From Fodinicola acaciae (GTDB taxonomy: Bacteria; Actinomycetota; Actinomycetes; Mycobacteriales; HKI-0501): 64,000 nt of DNA. A program made the translations under genes and the position numbers. Below the pieces are notes generated by a model that was not told where the DNA came from, did not search any database, and saw nothing but the letters and a program-made list of their open reading frames with translations. Location: positions 372,001 through 436,000 of the forward strand of contig NZ_WOTN01000004.1 of NCBI RefSeq assembly GCF_010993745.1. The letters run 5' to 3'. This document shows, one piece after another, positions 15,758 to 24,297 of this stretch (positions are counted from its first letter, which is position 1; every line of letters starts with the position of its first letter).

Positions 15758-17602
15758 GTGCTGTCCGATCGCACTGCCCCGATGGCCGGGGCCCCGGGTC
15801 TGCTCGAGTCGGTCGAGCAGTTGCTGCGTGTCGTCACCAGCACCCGGTTTCCGCTGGCCATCCCCGGCGCGCCGGCCGCTCGTAAGGCGCGCGTCGCGTT
15901 GATCAACCAGGCTGAGGACTATCTGCTGCCCCGGCTGCAGCGGGCCGACGCACCGCTGCTGGCGGTGGTCGGCGGCTCGACCGGCTCGGGCAAGTCGACG
16001 CTGGTGAACAGCCTGGCCGGCAAGCGGCTCAGTCCGGCCAGCGTGCTGCGGCCGACCACCCGCTCACCGGTGCTGGTCAGCCATCCGGCGGACGTGAAGT
16101 GGTTTTCCGACGACCGGATCCTGCCGCGGCTGCGGCGCACCAACGACCCCTCCGCGCAGGACCGCGGCAGCGAGGTGTCCAAGCTCGCCGTGGTGACCGC
16201 CGCCGCGCTCACGCCTGGCATCGCGCTGCTGGACGCGCCCGACCTCGACTCGATCGTCGACGCCAACCGCGACCTGGCCACCGAGCTGCTGGCCGCGGCC
16301 GACCTGTGGGTCTTCGTGACGACCTCCAGCCGGTACGCCGACGCCGTGCCGTGGGATGCGCTGCGTACGGCCGAGACCCGCGGCACGAGCGTGGCGATCG
16401 TGCTCGACCGGCTGCCGAAAGGCGCCGAGGAGATCGCGCAGCACCTGCGGCAGATGCTGCGCAAGGAAGGCCTTGGCACCGCGCCGCTGCTGGTGGTGCC
16501 GCAGACGCCGCTGCAGGACGGCCTGCTGCCCGGCGAGATCATCAACCCGGTGCGCCAGTGGCTCGCCTCGCTGGCCAACGACGGCGACCAGCGCCTCGCC
16601 ATCGCCAACAAGACGCTCGACGGCGCGATCGGCAGCCTCCGGCCGCGGACGACCGCGCTCGTCCGACATGCCAGCGCCCAGGACGCCGCCGCGGCCGATC
16701 TGCGCGAAGACGTGCAGGGCACCTACCTGCGCGAGCTGGAGCAGGTCTCCTACACCATTGACGGCGGCGACATCCTGCACGGCGAGGTGCTGGCGCGGTG
16801 GCAGGAGTTCGTCAGCAGTGGCGAGCTGGCCCGCACGATCCGGGCCAGGGACGGCAAGGCGCGCAACCAGCTGGCGGCCGCGTTCGCCAGCCGGTCCGTG
16901 CCGGGCGAGGCGCTCAGCCGCGCGATCGCCGGCGCGCTGGCCGCCGCGGTCGAGCAGGCCGCCGAGCAGGGCGCCGAGGCTTCGGCGCTGCGCTGGAAGT
17001 CACGCGACGCCGGCGCCGCGATGCTGGCCGAGCACCCCGACCTGGCGCGTGCGTCCACCGGTTTCGGTGCGACCGCCCGCCGAGCCGTCGAGGACTGGCA
17101 GGCCGCGGTGATCGAGCTGGCCAGGCCGACCGTGCCGAGCACGACACCGGCCAAGAACGTGGAGGCGGCCGCCACCGCGGCAGGCCTCGCGGTGATGACC
17201 GCCGCCGTGTTGCCGGTCGGCCAGCTGGTCGACGGCCTGCCGGCGCCGTCCCGGCGGGCCGGCTCGGGCGATGCCGAGGCGCTGGTGAGCTCGGTCCGGC
17301 GTACGTTCGAGGGTCACGACACCCGTCGGATGGCCCGCCGCGCGAAGGGAATGCTGCTGGAATCCGTACGTGACCTGCTGGAGGGCGAACGCCGCCGGTT
17401 CGAGGCCCGGCTGACCGACGCCGGTGTCGGCGAGCGCACCAACGAGCGGCTGCGTGAGGCCGCCGGCGCGGTCGAGGCGGCCAGGCTGGCCGCCGGCGGA
17501 CGGGACCGTCCCCGACCGAGCCGCGCCGCCTCCCGTGAGCACTGGTCGCAACGTCATTCGGCAGGGCCGCCGAGCCCGCGGCCGGTGCGGACTCGGACGT
17601 GA
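15758..17602 (+). CDS. Dynamin-like large GTPase A
   Basis: A protein of about 614 residues with a P-loop GSTGSGKS (about 73-80), switch-like RPTTRSPV and a G3-type DAPDLDS; the G4 NKxD motif is replaced by LDRLPK. A long helical C-terminal part follows, with a short hydrophobic segment near residue 475 (ATAAGLAVMTAAVLPVG). No obvious double membrane helix. Size and layout match the bacterial dynamin-like/YfjP-type GTPases. Start uncertain: GTG 15758 has its GGAGG too close; ATG 15782 or GTG 15725 are alternatives. Its stop overlaps the start of the next GTPase (GTGA), so the two form a pair. A membrane-remodelling or septation role, as for Streptomyces DynA/DynB, is inferred. Confidence 0.75.
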   Translation: MLSDRTAPMAGAPGLLESVEQLLRVVTSTRFPLAIPGAPAARKARVALINQAEDYLLPRLQRADAPLLAVVGGSTGSGKSTLVNSLAGKRLSPASVLRPTTRSPVLVSHPADVKWFSDDRILPRLRRTNDPSAQDRGSEVSKLAVVTAAALTPGIALLDAPDLDSIVDANRDLATELLAAADLWVFVTTSSRYADAVPWDALRTAETRGTSVAIVLDRLPKGAEEIAQHLRQMLRKEGLGTAPLLVVPQTPLQDGLLPGEIINPVRQWLASLANDGDQRLAIANKTLDGAIGSLRPRTTALVRHASAQDAAAADLREDVQGTYLRELEQVSYTIDGGDILHGEVLARWQEFVSSGELARTIRARDGKARNQLAAAFASRSVPGEALSRAIAGALAAAVEQAAEQGAEASALRWKSRDAGAAMLAEHPDLARASTGFGATARRAVEDWQAAVIELARPTVPSTTPAKNVEAAATAAGLAVMTAAVLPVGQLVDGLPAPSRRAGSGDAEALVSSVRRTFEGHDTRRMARRAKGMLLESVRDLLEGERRRFEARLTDAGVGERTNERLREAAGAVEAARLAAGGRDRPRPSRAASREHWSQRHSAGPPSPRPVRTRT

Positions 17603-19224
17603 CGGTGACCGAACCAGCGAAAGTCAGCGGCGCACTGGAGCGGGAGTCCGCGCAGCGCCTGGCCACCGTGTCCAACCGGCTCGACGCCCTGCGGCGGCTG
17701 CTCGCGGCCGGCTCCGGCCGGGTCGACGAGAAGCTGCTGGACGTGGGCCACCGGCTGCTGGAGCGTTCCGGCGAACGGCTCCGGCTGTCCACCTCGCACA
17801 CCGTGGTCGCGCTGGTCGGCGCCACCGGCAGCGGCAAGTCGTCGATGTTCAACGCGCTGACCGGCATGCAGCTGTCGGCGGTGAACGTACGCCGGCCGAC
17901 CACCTCGCTGCCGCACGCCTGCATCTGGGGTGCCGAGGGCGCCGACGAGCTGCTGAAGTGGCTGGCCATCTCGCCGCGGCACCGGGCGATCCTGGACGGC
18001 GACGAGCAGGCCGAGCTGCGGGGCCTGGTGCTGCTGGACCTGCCCGACCACGACTCGACCAACGTCACGCACCGCCTCGAGGTCGACCGGATGGTCGGCC
18101 TGGTCGACCTGCTGGTGTGGGTGCTCGACCCGCAGAAGTACGCGGACGCGGCGATCCACCAGCGCTATCTGCGCGAGATGCCCAACCACGAGCAGGCCAC
18201 CGTGGTGCTGCTCAACCAGATCGACACACTCGCGCCGGGCGATGTCGGCGGGGTCCTGCAGGACGTACGCCGGCTGCTGCACGAGGACGGCCTCGGCGAG
18301 GTGCCACTGCTGCCGACCTCGGCGAAGACCGGCGCCGGCCTGGACGAGGTGCGCAAGCTGTTCGCCGCGTCGGTCGCCGACCGGCGTACCGCCGTCGACC
18401 GGATCTCCGCCGACCTGGACCGCGTGTCCGACACGCTGTCCACGCTGGCCGGGCCGTCGGTGCCGGAGGAGGTCGACCGGCCGACCCAGAACGCGCTGGT
18501 CGACGACCTGGCGCAGGCCGCCGGCATCCCGGCGATCGCCGAAGAGGTGCACGACTCGTACGTGTGGCGCGCCCGCCGGCTGACCGGCTGGCCGTTCGCC
18601 CGGCTGGTCAGCCGCTTCCTGCCGGACCCGCGGTCGGCGGCGGAGAAGGAGCTCGGCGGCGGCCGTGCCGGCGCGAGCGGCGGCTTCGTCACGCCGCGCG
18701 CGATCGGCCGTGCCGAGGTCGACGGTGCCCTGCGCTCGCTCGCCGACCGGCTCACCTCGACGATCCCGTCGCCGTGGCACACGACCATCGCGAAGGCCAC
18801 CCGTGCGCACGCCGAGGACGTCCAGCCGGCGCTGGACCGGGTGCTCAGCGAGACCGACCTCGGCCTGGACCAGAAGCCAGGCTGGTGGCGTGCGATGTGG
18901 GTCGTCCAGTGGATCCTCGCCATCGCGGCGGTCGCCGGTGCCGTCGGCACGGTCGTGGCCGCCATACAGCCGAAGCTGCTGCCAGGCGGTCTGGTGCTGC
19001 CGGTCGCGCTGCTCGCCGGCGGCCTGGTTTTGGGGCTGCTGCTGGCATTGCTCAGCCGGTCGCTGGTCGCCAGCGGCGCGCGTCGAGCGCAGTCACGAGT
19101 GTCGCTGCGGTTGCGTGACGGAGTCGTGGCGGCCGTACGCGAGCACGTCCTCGGTCCGATCCGTGCCGAGCTGACCGCGTACGCGACAGCCCAGGATGCG
19201 TATCAGGTGCTCCGCCGGGGCTGA
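17599..19224 (+). CDS. Dynamin-like large GTPase B, membrane-anchored
   Basis: A 541-residue GTPase with complete motifs: P-loop GATGSGKS (74-81), RRPTTS, G3 DLPDHDS, G4 NQID and G5 SAKTG. Two adjacent membrane helices near residues 430-485 (VVQWILAIAAVAGAVGTVV and LPVALLAGGLVLGLLLALL) form a hairpin, with a cytosolic tail after it. The GTG start overlaps the stop of GTPase A by 4 bases, so the two should be made in equal amounts and probably act as a hetero-complex at the membrane. Candidate roles are membrane fusion, repair or cell-division ring support. Confidence 0.8.
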   Translation: MTVTEPAKVSGALERESAQRLATVSNRLDALRRLLAAGSGRVDEKLLDVGHRLLERSGERLRLSTSHTVVALVGATGSGKSSMFNALTGMQLSAVNVRRPTTSLPHACIWGAEGADELLKWLAISPRHRAILDGDEQAELRGLVLLDLPDHDSTNVTHRLEVDRMVGLVDLLVWVLDPQKYADAAIHQRYLREMPNHEQATVVLLNQIDTLAPGDVGGVLQDVRRLLHEDGLGEVPLLPTSAKTGAGLDEVRKLFAASVADRRTAVDRISADLDRVSDTLSTLAGPSVPEEVDRPTQNALVDDLAQAAGIPAIAEEVHDSYVWRARRLTGWPFARLVSRFLPDPRSAAEKELGGGRAGASGGFVTPRAIGRAEVDGALRSLADRLTSTIPSPWHTTIAKATRAHAEDVQPALDRVLSETDLGLDQKPGWWRAMWVVQWILAIAAVAGAVGTVVAAIQPKLLPGGLVLPVALLAGGLVLGLLLALLSRSLVASGARRAQSRVSLRLRDGVVAAVREHVLGPIRAELTAYATAQDAYQVLRRG

Positions 19225-19245
19225 CCCGGCCCGATATGCCGCTGA

Positions 19246-19279
19246 TTGCGGGTCGGTAGGATGGCGGTAGCATCAGGGT
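19246..19279 (+). promoter_or_regulatory. Leaderless promoter of the toxin-antitoxin operon
   Basis: TTGCGG (19246-19251), a 16-base spacer, and TAGCAT (19268-19273) lie 6 bases before ATG 19280, which would place the transcription start at or next to the start codon. An AGGG just before the ATG could also serve as a weak ribosome site. Confidence 0.45.
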
Positions 19280-19549
19280 ATGACGAGTGCGAACAAGCGG
19301 AAGATCAGCGTGACCATCGACGCGGAGCTGCTTGACGAACTCGAGAAAGCGGGGGTCAACGTGTCAGCCCAAATCAACGAGGCGCTCTCACTCGAGCTGG
19401 ATCGGCGCAGGCGTCAGGCAGCGCTGGCGGCCATGCTGGACGAGATGGCCGCCGAACGCGGCCCGCTCGACTCGGCCGATGACGAGGCGCTGATCCGTCA
19501 CTACATGCGGCTGCTGGGTGGTCCCAGCGCCGCCGCAGCGGCTTCGTAG
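19280..19549 (+). CDS. CcdA-like ribbon-helix-helix antitoxin
   Basis: An 89-residue protein beginning KRKISVTIDAELLDELEKAGVNVSAQINEAL, the beta strand plus two helices of a ribbon-helix-helix DNA-binding domain of the CcdA type. The C-terminal acidic half (DEMAAERGPLDSADDEALIRHYM) should bind and neutralise the toxin encoded 10 bases downstream. Antitoxins of this kind repress their own operon, and the promoter sits immediately upstream. Confidence 0.85.
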   Translation: MTSANKRKISVTIDAELLDELEKAGVNVSAQINEALSLELDRRRRQAALAAMLDEMAAERGPLDSADDEALIRHYMRLLGGPSAAAAAS

Positions 19550-19559
19550 GCCGGCCACC

Positions 19560-20003
19560 ATGCGATTGGTCCTCGATGCCGAGGCAGTCAACGCACTGAT
19601 GGACGCGAACCATCCGGCGGAGCGGCGGGTTCGCGGTGCGGTAGAAGCGGCGCGAAGGCTCCGGCGTGACGTAGTGATCCCGACGGTAACGCTGGCCGAG
19701 CTTTATCGTGGCGCCTCCAGGAGCAAGTGGCTGGACGGATTGCTTGCTCGGGAGCACGGCGACGGCATGCTGTTGCGGGACACCGACCGGCAGCTCGCTC
19801 GGCTCGTCGGCGCCGTGCTGTCGGAGGCTGGCGCGGGTTCTGACCTGCTCGCCGACGCGCATGCCGTCGCGGTCGCCGTCGAGGCCGGCGGTGGCGTCGT
19901 GATGACGGCGGACGAGCCGGATCTTGCTCGGCTGGCCGCACCGTATCGGACGGTCGTGGTGGAAAGCGTGGACGGCGGAAAACGCGCTCGGCGGCGGCAC
20001 TGA
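19560..20003 (+). CDS. PIN-domain ribonuclease toxin (VapC-like)
   Basis: A 147-residue PIN-domain protein, predicted to be a metal-dependent RNase that cuts tRNA or other RNA. The acidic active-site set is present: Asp 6 (VLDAEAV), Glu 47 (LAELYRG), Asp 99 (LLADAHAVA) and Asp 118/121 (TADEPDL). It begins 10 bases after the antitoxin stop, as expected for a type II toxin-antitoxin operon. Nothing suggests inactivation. Confidence 0.87.
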   Translation: MRLVLDAEAVNALMDANHPAERRVRGAVEAARRLRRDVVIPTVTLAELYRGASRSKWLDGLLAREHGDGMLLRDTDRQLARLVGAVLSEAGAGSDLLADAHAVAVAVEAGGGVVMTADEPDLARLAAPYRTVVVESVDGGKRARRRH

Positions 20004-20010
20004 GCGGCGG

Positions 20011-20640
20011 TCAGCGGCGGGGATGCGGAGCCCGCCAGTTGTAGCGCAACGCCAGCATCCGCAAGGCAAAAGCCACCGCGGCCGCGGCGACCGCCAGCAC
20101 CGGCGTGGTGACGTGGACCCAGTAGCCGATGGCGATGATCGTCGCGCCGAACAGCGCGGGGATCGCGTACATCTGGCTGTCCTTACGCAAAACCGCCGGA
20201 TCGCGGCGGGCCAGCAGATCACGCAGTACGCCGCCGCCGACCGCACTCGTGGCACCGAGAATGACCGCTGGCAGGCCAGGCAGGCCGAAGAGCAGCGCCT
20301 TCTGCGTGCCGACGACACAGAACAGACCGACGCCGGCCGCGTCCACCAACGTCACGAACCGCGCGACTCGTTCCAGTTGGCGGTGCCAGACGAAGACCAC
20401 GCCGGTGGCGATCAGCGGAGTGATCAGATAGGCGGGTTGGAAGAAAGCCGCCGGGGTCGTACCGAGGAGCACGTCGCGCAGGACACCGCCACCTAGCGCG
20501 GTGGTCTCGGCGAGCACCGCCATGCCGACGATGTCGAAGTCACGCTCGACCGCGAGCTGAGCACCGGACAGCGCGAAGGCGAAGATGCCTACCAGCTCCA
20601 GGACGAGGTAGCCGGTCGCGAGGGTGTCCACAGCGTTCAC
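20011..20640 (-). CDS. Trimeric intracellular cation channel (TRIC/UPF0126) protein
   Basis: A 209-residue membrane protein with seven predicted helices built from an inverted duplication; each half carries the hallmark glycine motif (ALGGGVLRDVL and AVGGGVLRDLL). Bacterial TRIC proteins form homotrimeric potassium-permeable channels, though glycine transport has also been proposed for relatives. GTG 20640 is preferred; GTG 20631 is possible. A run of eight or more G residues lies about 70 bases upstream. It converges on the toxin gene, 7 bases apart. Confidence 0.85.
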   Translation of the reverse strand: MNAVDTLATGYLVLELVGIFAFALSGAQLAVERDFDIVGMAVLAETTALGGGVLRDVLLGTTPAAFFQPAYLITPLIATGVVFVWHRQLERVARFVTLVDAAGVGLFCVVGTQKALLFGLPGLPAVILGATSAVGGGVLRDLLARRDPAVLRKDSQMYAIPALFGATIIAIGYWVHVTTPVLAVAAAAVAFALRMLALRYNWRAPHPRR

Positions 20641-20792
20641 GGCCGCAGCGTACGTGCCATGGCGCGGTGGCACCGCGCGAAAATACCTGATACGGCGAGA
20701 AACCGCGGGGGGGGTGGGTCCGTATGGCACCTTACATAGATGGAAAGTTGATCTTGGTCGCGCCAAACCCGACGCACGGTCGGCGCGGAGAG

Positions 20793-21794
20793 CTACGAGC
20801 TGCTGCTCGAAGGAGTCGGCGCCGGCTCGGTGGTGGTCGTCGACGGGCTGCTGGTGCCTGAGCCGGTCGGTGGCGGGTCGGAGGCCGGCGGTGACGACGG
20901 CGCCGGCTCGGATGCTGGGTCGGAGGCTGGAGGCGTGGTGCTCCAGTTGCCGGACGGCTGCGGCGCCGGCTGTACGGCGACGCCTGTCGACGGCTCAGGC
21001 GCGCGATGACGGCCCGGAGCGGCCGGCTGTGACGGCACCCGGTGCCGGCCGACGTACGGCGTGCGGGTCGGGTCGGGATGCGAGGCCGGCGGCTGCAGGA
21101 GCGCCGGGACCTTCGGCGTGTCCGGCGGCAGCGGGGTCTCGACCGGCGTCCGCTGCTGCGGCACGTTGACCCGGTCGCACGCGTTCGACGGCAGGGTGAT
21201 CGGCTCGGCCAGCGGACCGTACTCCGGACTCTCCACGGCCATCGACCGCGGCGTGCCGCTGTCGGACGACGACGCGCTGAACGGCGTCGGGATGTGGATC
21301 TTGATGAAGCCGAGATCGATGTCGAACCCGCCGCTCTCCGGCGGTGCCGGTGGCGGGACCGGCGCCGGCTGCGACGGCCAGCTGCCGGTCGGCGGGCGGT
21401 GGTCGGGTGTCTGCGAAACCGGCGGCCGGCCGATGCCGCCACCGGGAAGACCAGGACCGCCACCGGCCGGTCCACCCGGCAACTGACCACCTGGCGGAAT
21501 GACGATGACGCCGGTACGCGATCCCGGCACGACCGGCTGCCCGGCCGGCGGCCGGCCACCGGGACCAACCGGGCCACCGGGACCGCTGGGGACGCTGTCG
21601 CCGCCGGCCGAGCTCACCCACGGCGTGCTGGTGACCAGCGGCAGGTTGAGCTGCGAGGTGCCGAGTACGAGCAGGACGGCGCTGGCGCCGGTCGCGATGG
21701 CGGACAGGCCGGCGATGCCGGCGATCGGCCCCCGTCCGGCCAGTGGGCCGCGACGGATCGGACGCGGGGTGAACCGCTCCGCTGTCCCCGCCAC
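20793..21794 (-). CDS. Proline-rich membrane-anchored envelope protein
   Basis: A 333-residue protein with a short cytosolic head, one membrane helix (about 22-44) and a long low-complexity external part rich in proline, glycine and serine, ending in TTTTEPAPTPSSSSS. A small ordered island near the middle (FDIDLGFIKIHIPTPF) interrupts the disorder. GTG 21794 is chosen because a run of five G residues lies 8 bases upstream. No family was recognised; a cell-wall spanning or surface role is inferred from composition. Confidence 0.65.
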   Translation of the reverse strand: MAGTAERFTPRPIRRGPLAGRGPIAGIAGLSAIATGASAVLLVLGTSQLNLPLVTSTPWVSSAGGDSVPSGPGGPVGPGGRPPAGQPVVPGSRTGVIVIPPGGQLPGGPAGGGPGLPGGGIGRPPVSQTPDHRPPTGSWPSQPAPVPPPAPPESGGFDIDLGFIKIHIPTPFSASSSDSGTPRSMAVESPEYGPLAEPITLPSNACDRVNVPQQRTPVETPLPPDTPKVPALLQPPASHPDPTRTPYVGRHRVPSQPAAPGRHRAPEPSTGVAVQPAPQPSGNWSTTPPASDPASEPAPSSPPASDPPPTGSGTSSPSTTTTEPAPTPSSSSS

Positions 21795-22160
21795 GCCATC
21801 AGCCCCCTCTAGCAGCAGCGAACTGCATACAAACTGACCGTACGGAATGCACCGCAGGTCCGGCACCGCGCGAACGCTTCGAACACCGGGCCCGAACGGT
21901 CCACGCCGCCTCGTCCGATCAACCGACTTGCCGCTGGCCTCCGACCTGTTCTACTGCTGTGCGTGTGTGCTCCGGCTCACCTGTTGCGCCTCAGTCTGAC
22001 ATGCTGGGGAACAGGGTAGCGACAAGGCAGTCACGCGTTGTCGCGGCACGGTAACCCCGGCCGCGGAAATGCGCAAACAGCGTTCTCATGTGAGCGCGCT
22101 GAAGGGCCCCGGCCCGCGTACGGCGATCCCGTGCGGGGACGGTTCACGACAGGAGAAGGC
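21795..22160. other. 366-bp divergent intergenic region
   Basis: This region separates the proline-rich protein from the dehydrogenase operon and must hold both promoters. AGGAGAAGG ends 1 base before ATG 22161 as the E1 alpha ribosome site. No convincing operator palindrome, leader hairpin or small gene could be read here. Confidence 0.5.
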
Positions 22161-23285
22161 ATGTCAGCCATGTCAGGGGGCGATCCCCAGCTCGTTCAGC
22201 TGCTCACCCCGGAGGGTGAGCGAGTCGAGCATCCCGACTATCACCTCCAGCTCTCCGACCAGGAATATCGCGACTTCTACCGCGATATGGAGCTGATCCG
22301 CCGGGTCGACTTCGAGGCGACCGCGCTGCAGCGCCAGGGTGAGCTGGGCATCTGGGCCTCGCTGCTCGGCCAGGAAGCGGCCCAGATCGGCTCCGGCCGG
22401 GCCCTGAAACCGCAGGACATGGCCTTTCCCACCTATCGCGAGCACGGAGTGGCGTGGTGCCGCGGCATCGACCCGATCAACATCCTGTGCACCTGGCGCG
22501 GCAACGACCAGGGTGCCTGGGACCCGAAGGTGCACCGGTGCCAGCTCTACACGATCGTCATCGGCGCGCAGACGCTGCACGCGACCGGCTACGCGATGGG
22601 GATCGTCAAGGACGGCAAGGTCGGCGGCGACGATCCGGCGAAGAACGAAGCGACCATCGTCTACTTCGGCGACGGCGCGACCAGCCAGGGTGACGTGAAC
22701 GAGGCGTTCATCTGGTCGAGTGTGTTCGCCGCGCCGCTGGTGTTCTTCTGCCAGAACAACCAGTACGCGATCTCCGAGCCGCTGGAGCGGCAGACCCGCG
22801 TGCCGCTCTACCAGCGCGCCAACGGCTTCGGCTTCCCGGGCGTGCGCGTCGACGGCAACGACGTGCTGGCCACGTACGCGGTCACCACCGCGGCACTGGA
22901 TCGGGCGCGCTCCGGCGACGGCCCGAGCTTCATCGAGGCGTACACCTATCGGATGGGTGCGCACACGACCAACGACGACCCGACCAAATACCGGATCGCC
23001 AGCGAGGTCGAGTCGTGGAAGCTCAAGGACCCGGTGGCCAGGATGAAGTCGTTCCTGATCCGCCAGCAGCTCGCCGACAACGACTACTTCGACTCGGTGC
23101 GGGCCGACGCCGACGCACTCGCCGCCAAGCTGCGCTCCGAGGTGCTGGCGCTGACCGACCCGGCACCGCTGAGCATGTTCGACCACGTGTTCCCCAACGG
23201 ATCAGCCGAGCTGGACGCCCAGCGCGCCGGCTTCGCGCGATATCTCGACAGCTTCGCCGACGCACCGGCTGGAGGTTCCCGATGA
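22161..23285 (+). CDS. bkdA: 2-oxoacid dehydrogenase E1 component, alpha subunit
   Basis: A 374-residue thiamine-diphosphate enzyme subunit. The ThDP-binding GDGATSQGDVNEAF...NNQYAIS motif is intact, as are the substrate-channel YREHGV and the phosphorylation-loop-like MGAHTTNDDPTKYR. It decarboxylates a 2-oxoacid and passes the acyl group to E2. The sequence resembles the actinobacterial set annotated as pyruvate dehydrogenase but shown in mycobacteria to act on branched-chain 2-oxoacids, so the bkd function is favoured. It starts three coupled genes. Confidence 0.88.
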   Translation: MSAMSGGDPQLVQLLTPEGERVEHPDYHLQLSDQEYRDFYRDMELIRRVDFEATALQRQGELGIWASLLGQEAAQIGSGRALKPQDMAFPTYREHGVAWCRGIDPINILCTWRGNDQGAWDPKVHRCQLYTIVIGAQTLHATGYAMGIVKDGKVGGDDPAKNEATIVYFGDGATSQGDVNEAFIWSSVFAAPLVFFCQNNQYAISEPLERQTRVPLYQRANGFGFPGVRVDGNDVLATYAVTTAALDRARSGDGPSFIEAYTYRMGAHTTNDDPTKYRIASEVESWKLKDPVARMKSFLIRQQLADNDYFDSVRADADALAAKLRSEVLALTDPAPLSMFDHVFPNGSAELDAQRAGFARYLDSFADAPAGGSR

Positions 23286-24271
23286 CCCGCACGATGACGC
23301 TGGGGAAGGCGATCAACGCCGGCCTGCGTACGGCGATGGAGGAAGACCCGAAGGTCGTCCTGATGGGTGAGGACATCGGCCGGCTCGGCGGTGTCTTCCG
23401 TATCACCGACGGCCTGCAGAAGGACTTCGGCGAGGACCGCGTCATCGACACGCCGCTGGCCGAGTCCGGCATCGTCGGTACGGCGATCGGTCTCGCGCTG
23501 CGCGGCTATCGGCCGGTCTGCGAGATCCAGTTCGACGGATTCGTCTATCCGGCGTACGACCAGATCGTCGCGCAGCTGGCCAAGATGCACTACCGCTCGG
23601 CCGGCCGGCTGACCCTGCCGGTCACCATCCGGCTGCCTTTCGGTGGCGGCATTGGCGCCGTGGAGCACCACAGCGAGTCGCCCGAGGGTTACTTCGTCCA
23701 CACCGCCGGCCTGAAGGTCGTCGCCTGCTCCACGCCGGCCGAGGCCAACGTGATGATCCGGCAGGCGATCGCCTCGGACGACCCGGTGATCTTCCTGGAG
23801 CCCAAACGCCGCTATCACGAGAAGGGCGAGGTCGAGCCGGAGGCGTCGCTGGACGACGCGTTTCCGCTGCACGCCTCGCGGGTGCTGCGCGAAGGCGGCG
23901 ACTGCACGGTCGTCGCGTACGGCCCGATGGTCCGCGTCGCGCTCGACGCCGCCACCGCGGCCGCCGCGGACAGCGGTCCGGCGCTGGAGGTCATCGACCT
24001 GCGGTCGCTGTCGCCACTGGACATGGAGCCGATCTATGCGTCCGTACGCAAGACCGGCCGGCTGGTCGTCGTGCACGAGGCGCCCGGCACGCTCGGCGTC
24101 GGTGCCGAGCTGGCCGCGCGCGTGCAGGAGGAGTGCTTCTATTCGCTGGAGTCGCCGGTGCTTCGGGTGACCGGCTTCGACACGCCGTATCCGCCGGCCC
24201 GGGTCGAGGACCACTATCTGCCCGACCTCGACCGGGTGCTGGACGCCGTCGACCGTAGCCTCGCGCACTGA
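23282..24271 (+). CDS. bkdB: 2-oxoacid dehydrogenase E1 component, beta subunit
   Basis: A 329-residue transketolase-like subunit that completes the E1 heterotetramer. It contains GEDIGRLGGVF, the ThDP-activating glutamate region DTPLAESGIVG and FDGFVYPAYDQI. The C-terminal transketolase domain includes VVVHEAPGTLG. ATG overlaps the alpha stop by 4 bases (ATGA), giving 1:1 synthesis. Role and substrate follow the alpha subunit. Confidence 0.9.
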   Translation: MTRTMTLGKAINAGLRTAMEEDPKVVLMGEDIGRLGGVFRITDGLQKDFGEDRVIDTPLAESGIVGTAIGLALRGYRPVCEIQFDGFVYPAYDQIVAQLAKMHYRSAGRLTLPVTIRLPFGGGIGAVEHHSESPEGYFVHTAGLKVVACSTPAEANVMIRQAIASDDPVIFLEPKRRYHEKGEVEPEASLDDAFPLHASRVLREGGDCTVVAYGPMVRVALDAATAAAADSGPALEVIDLRSLSPLDMEPIYASVRKTGRLVVVHEAPGTLGVGAELAARVQEECFYSLESPVLRVTGFDTPYPPARVEDHYLPDLDRVLDAVDRSLAH

Positions 24272-24297
24272 GTGCCTAGTAACTAGGAGCCCGCTGG

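Noticed and set aside
20700-20725. Run of eight or more G residues upstream of the TRIC gene, possible phase-variable tract
   Set aside because: It lies outside the coding region and promoter elements could not be placed; a homopolymer alone in 70 percent GC DNA is weak evidence.
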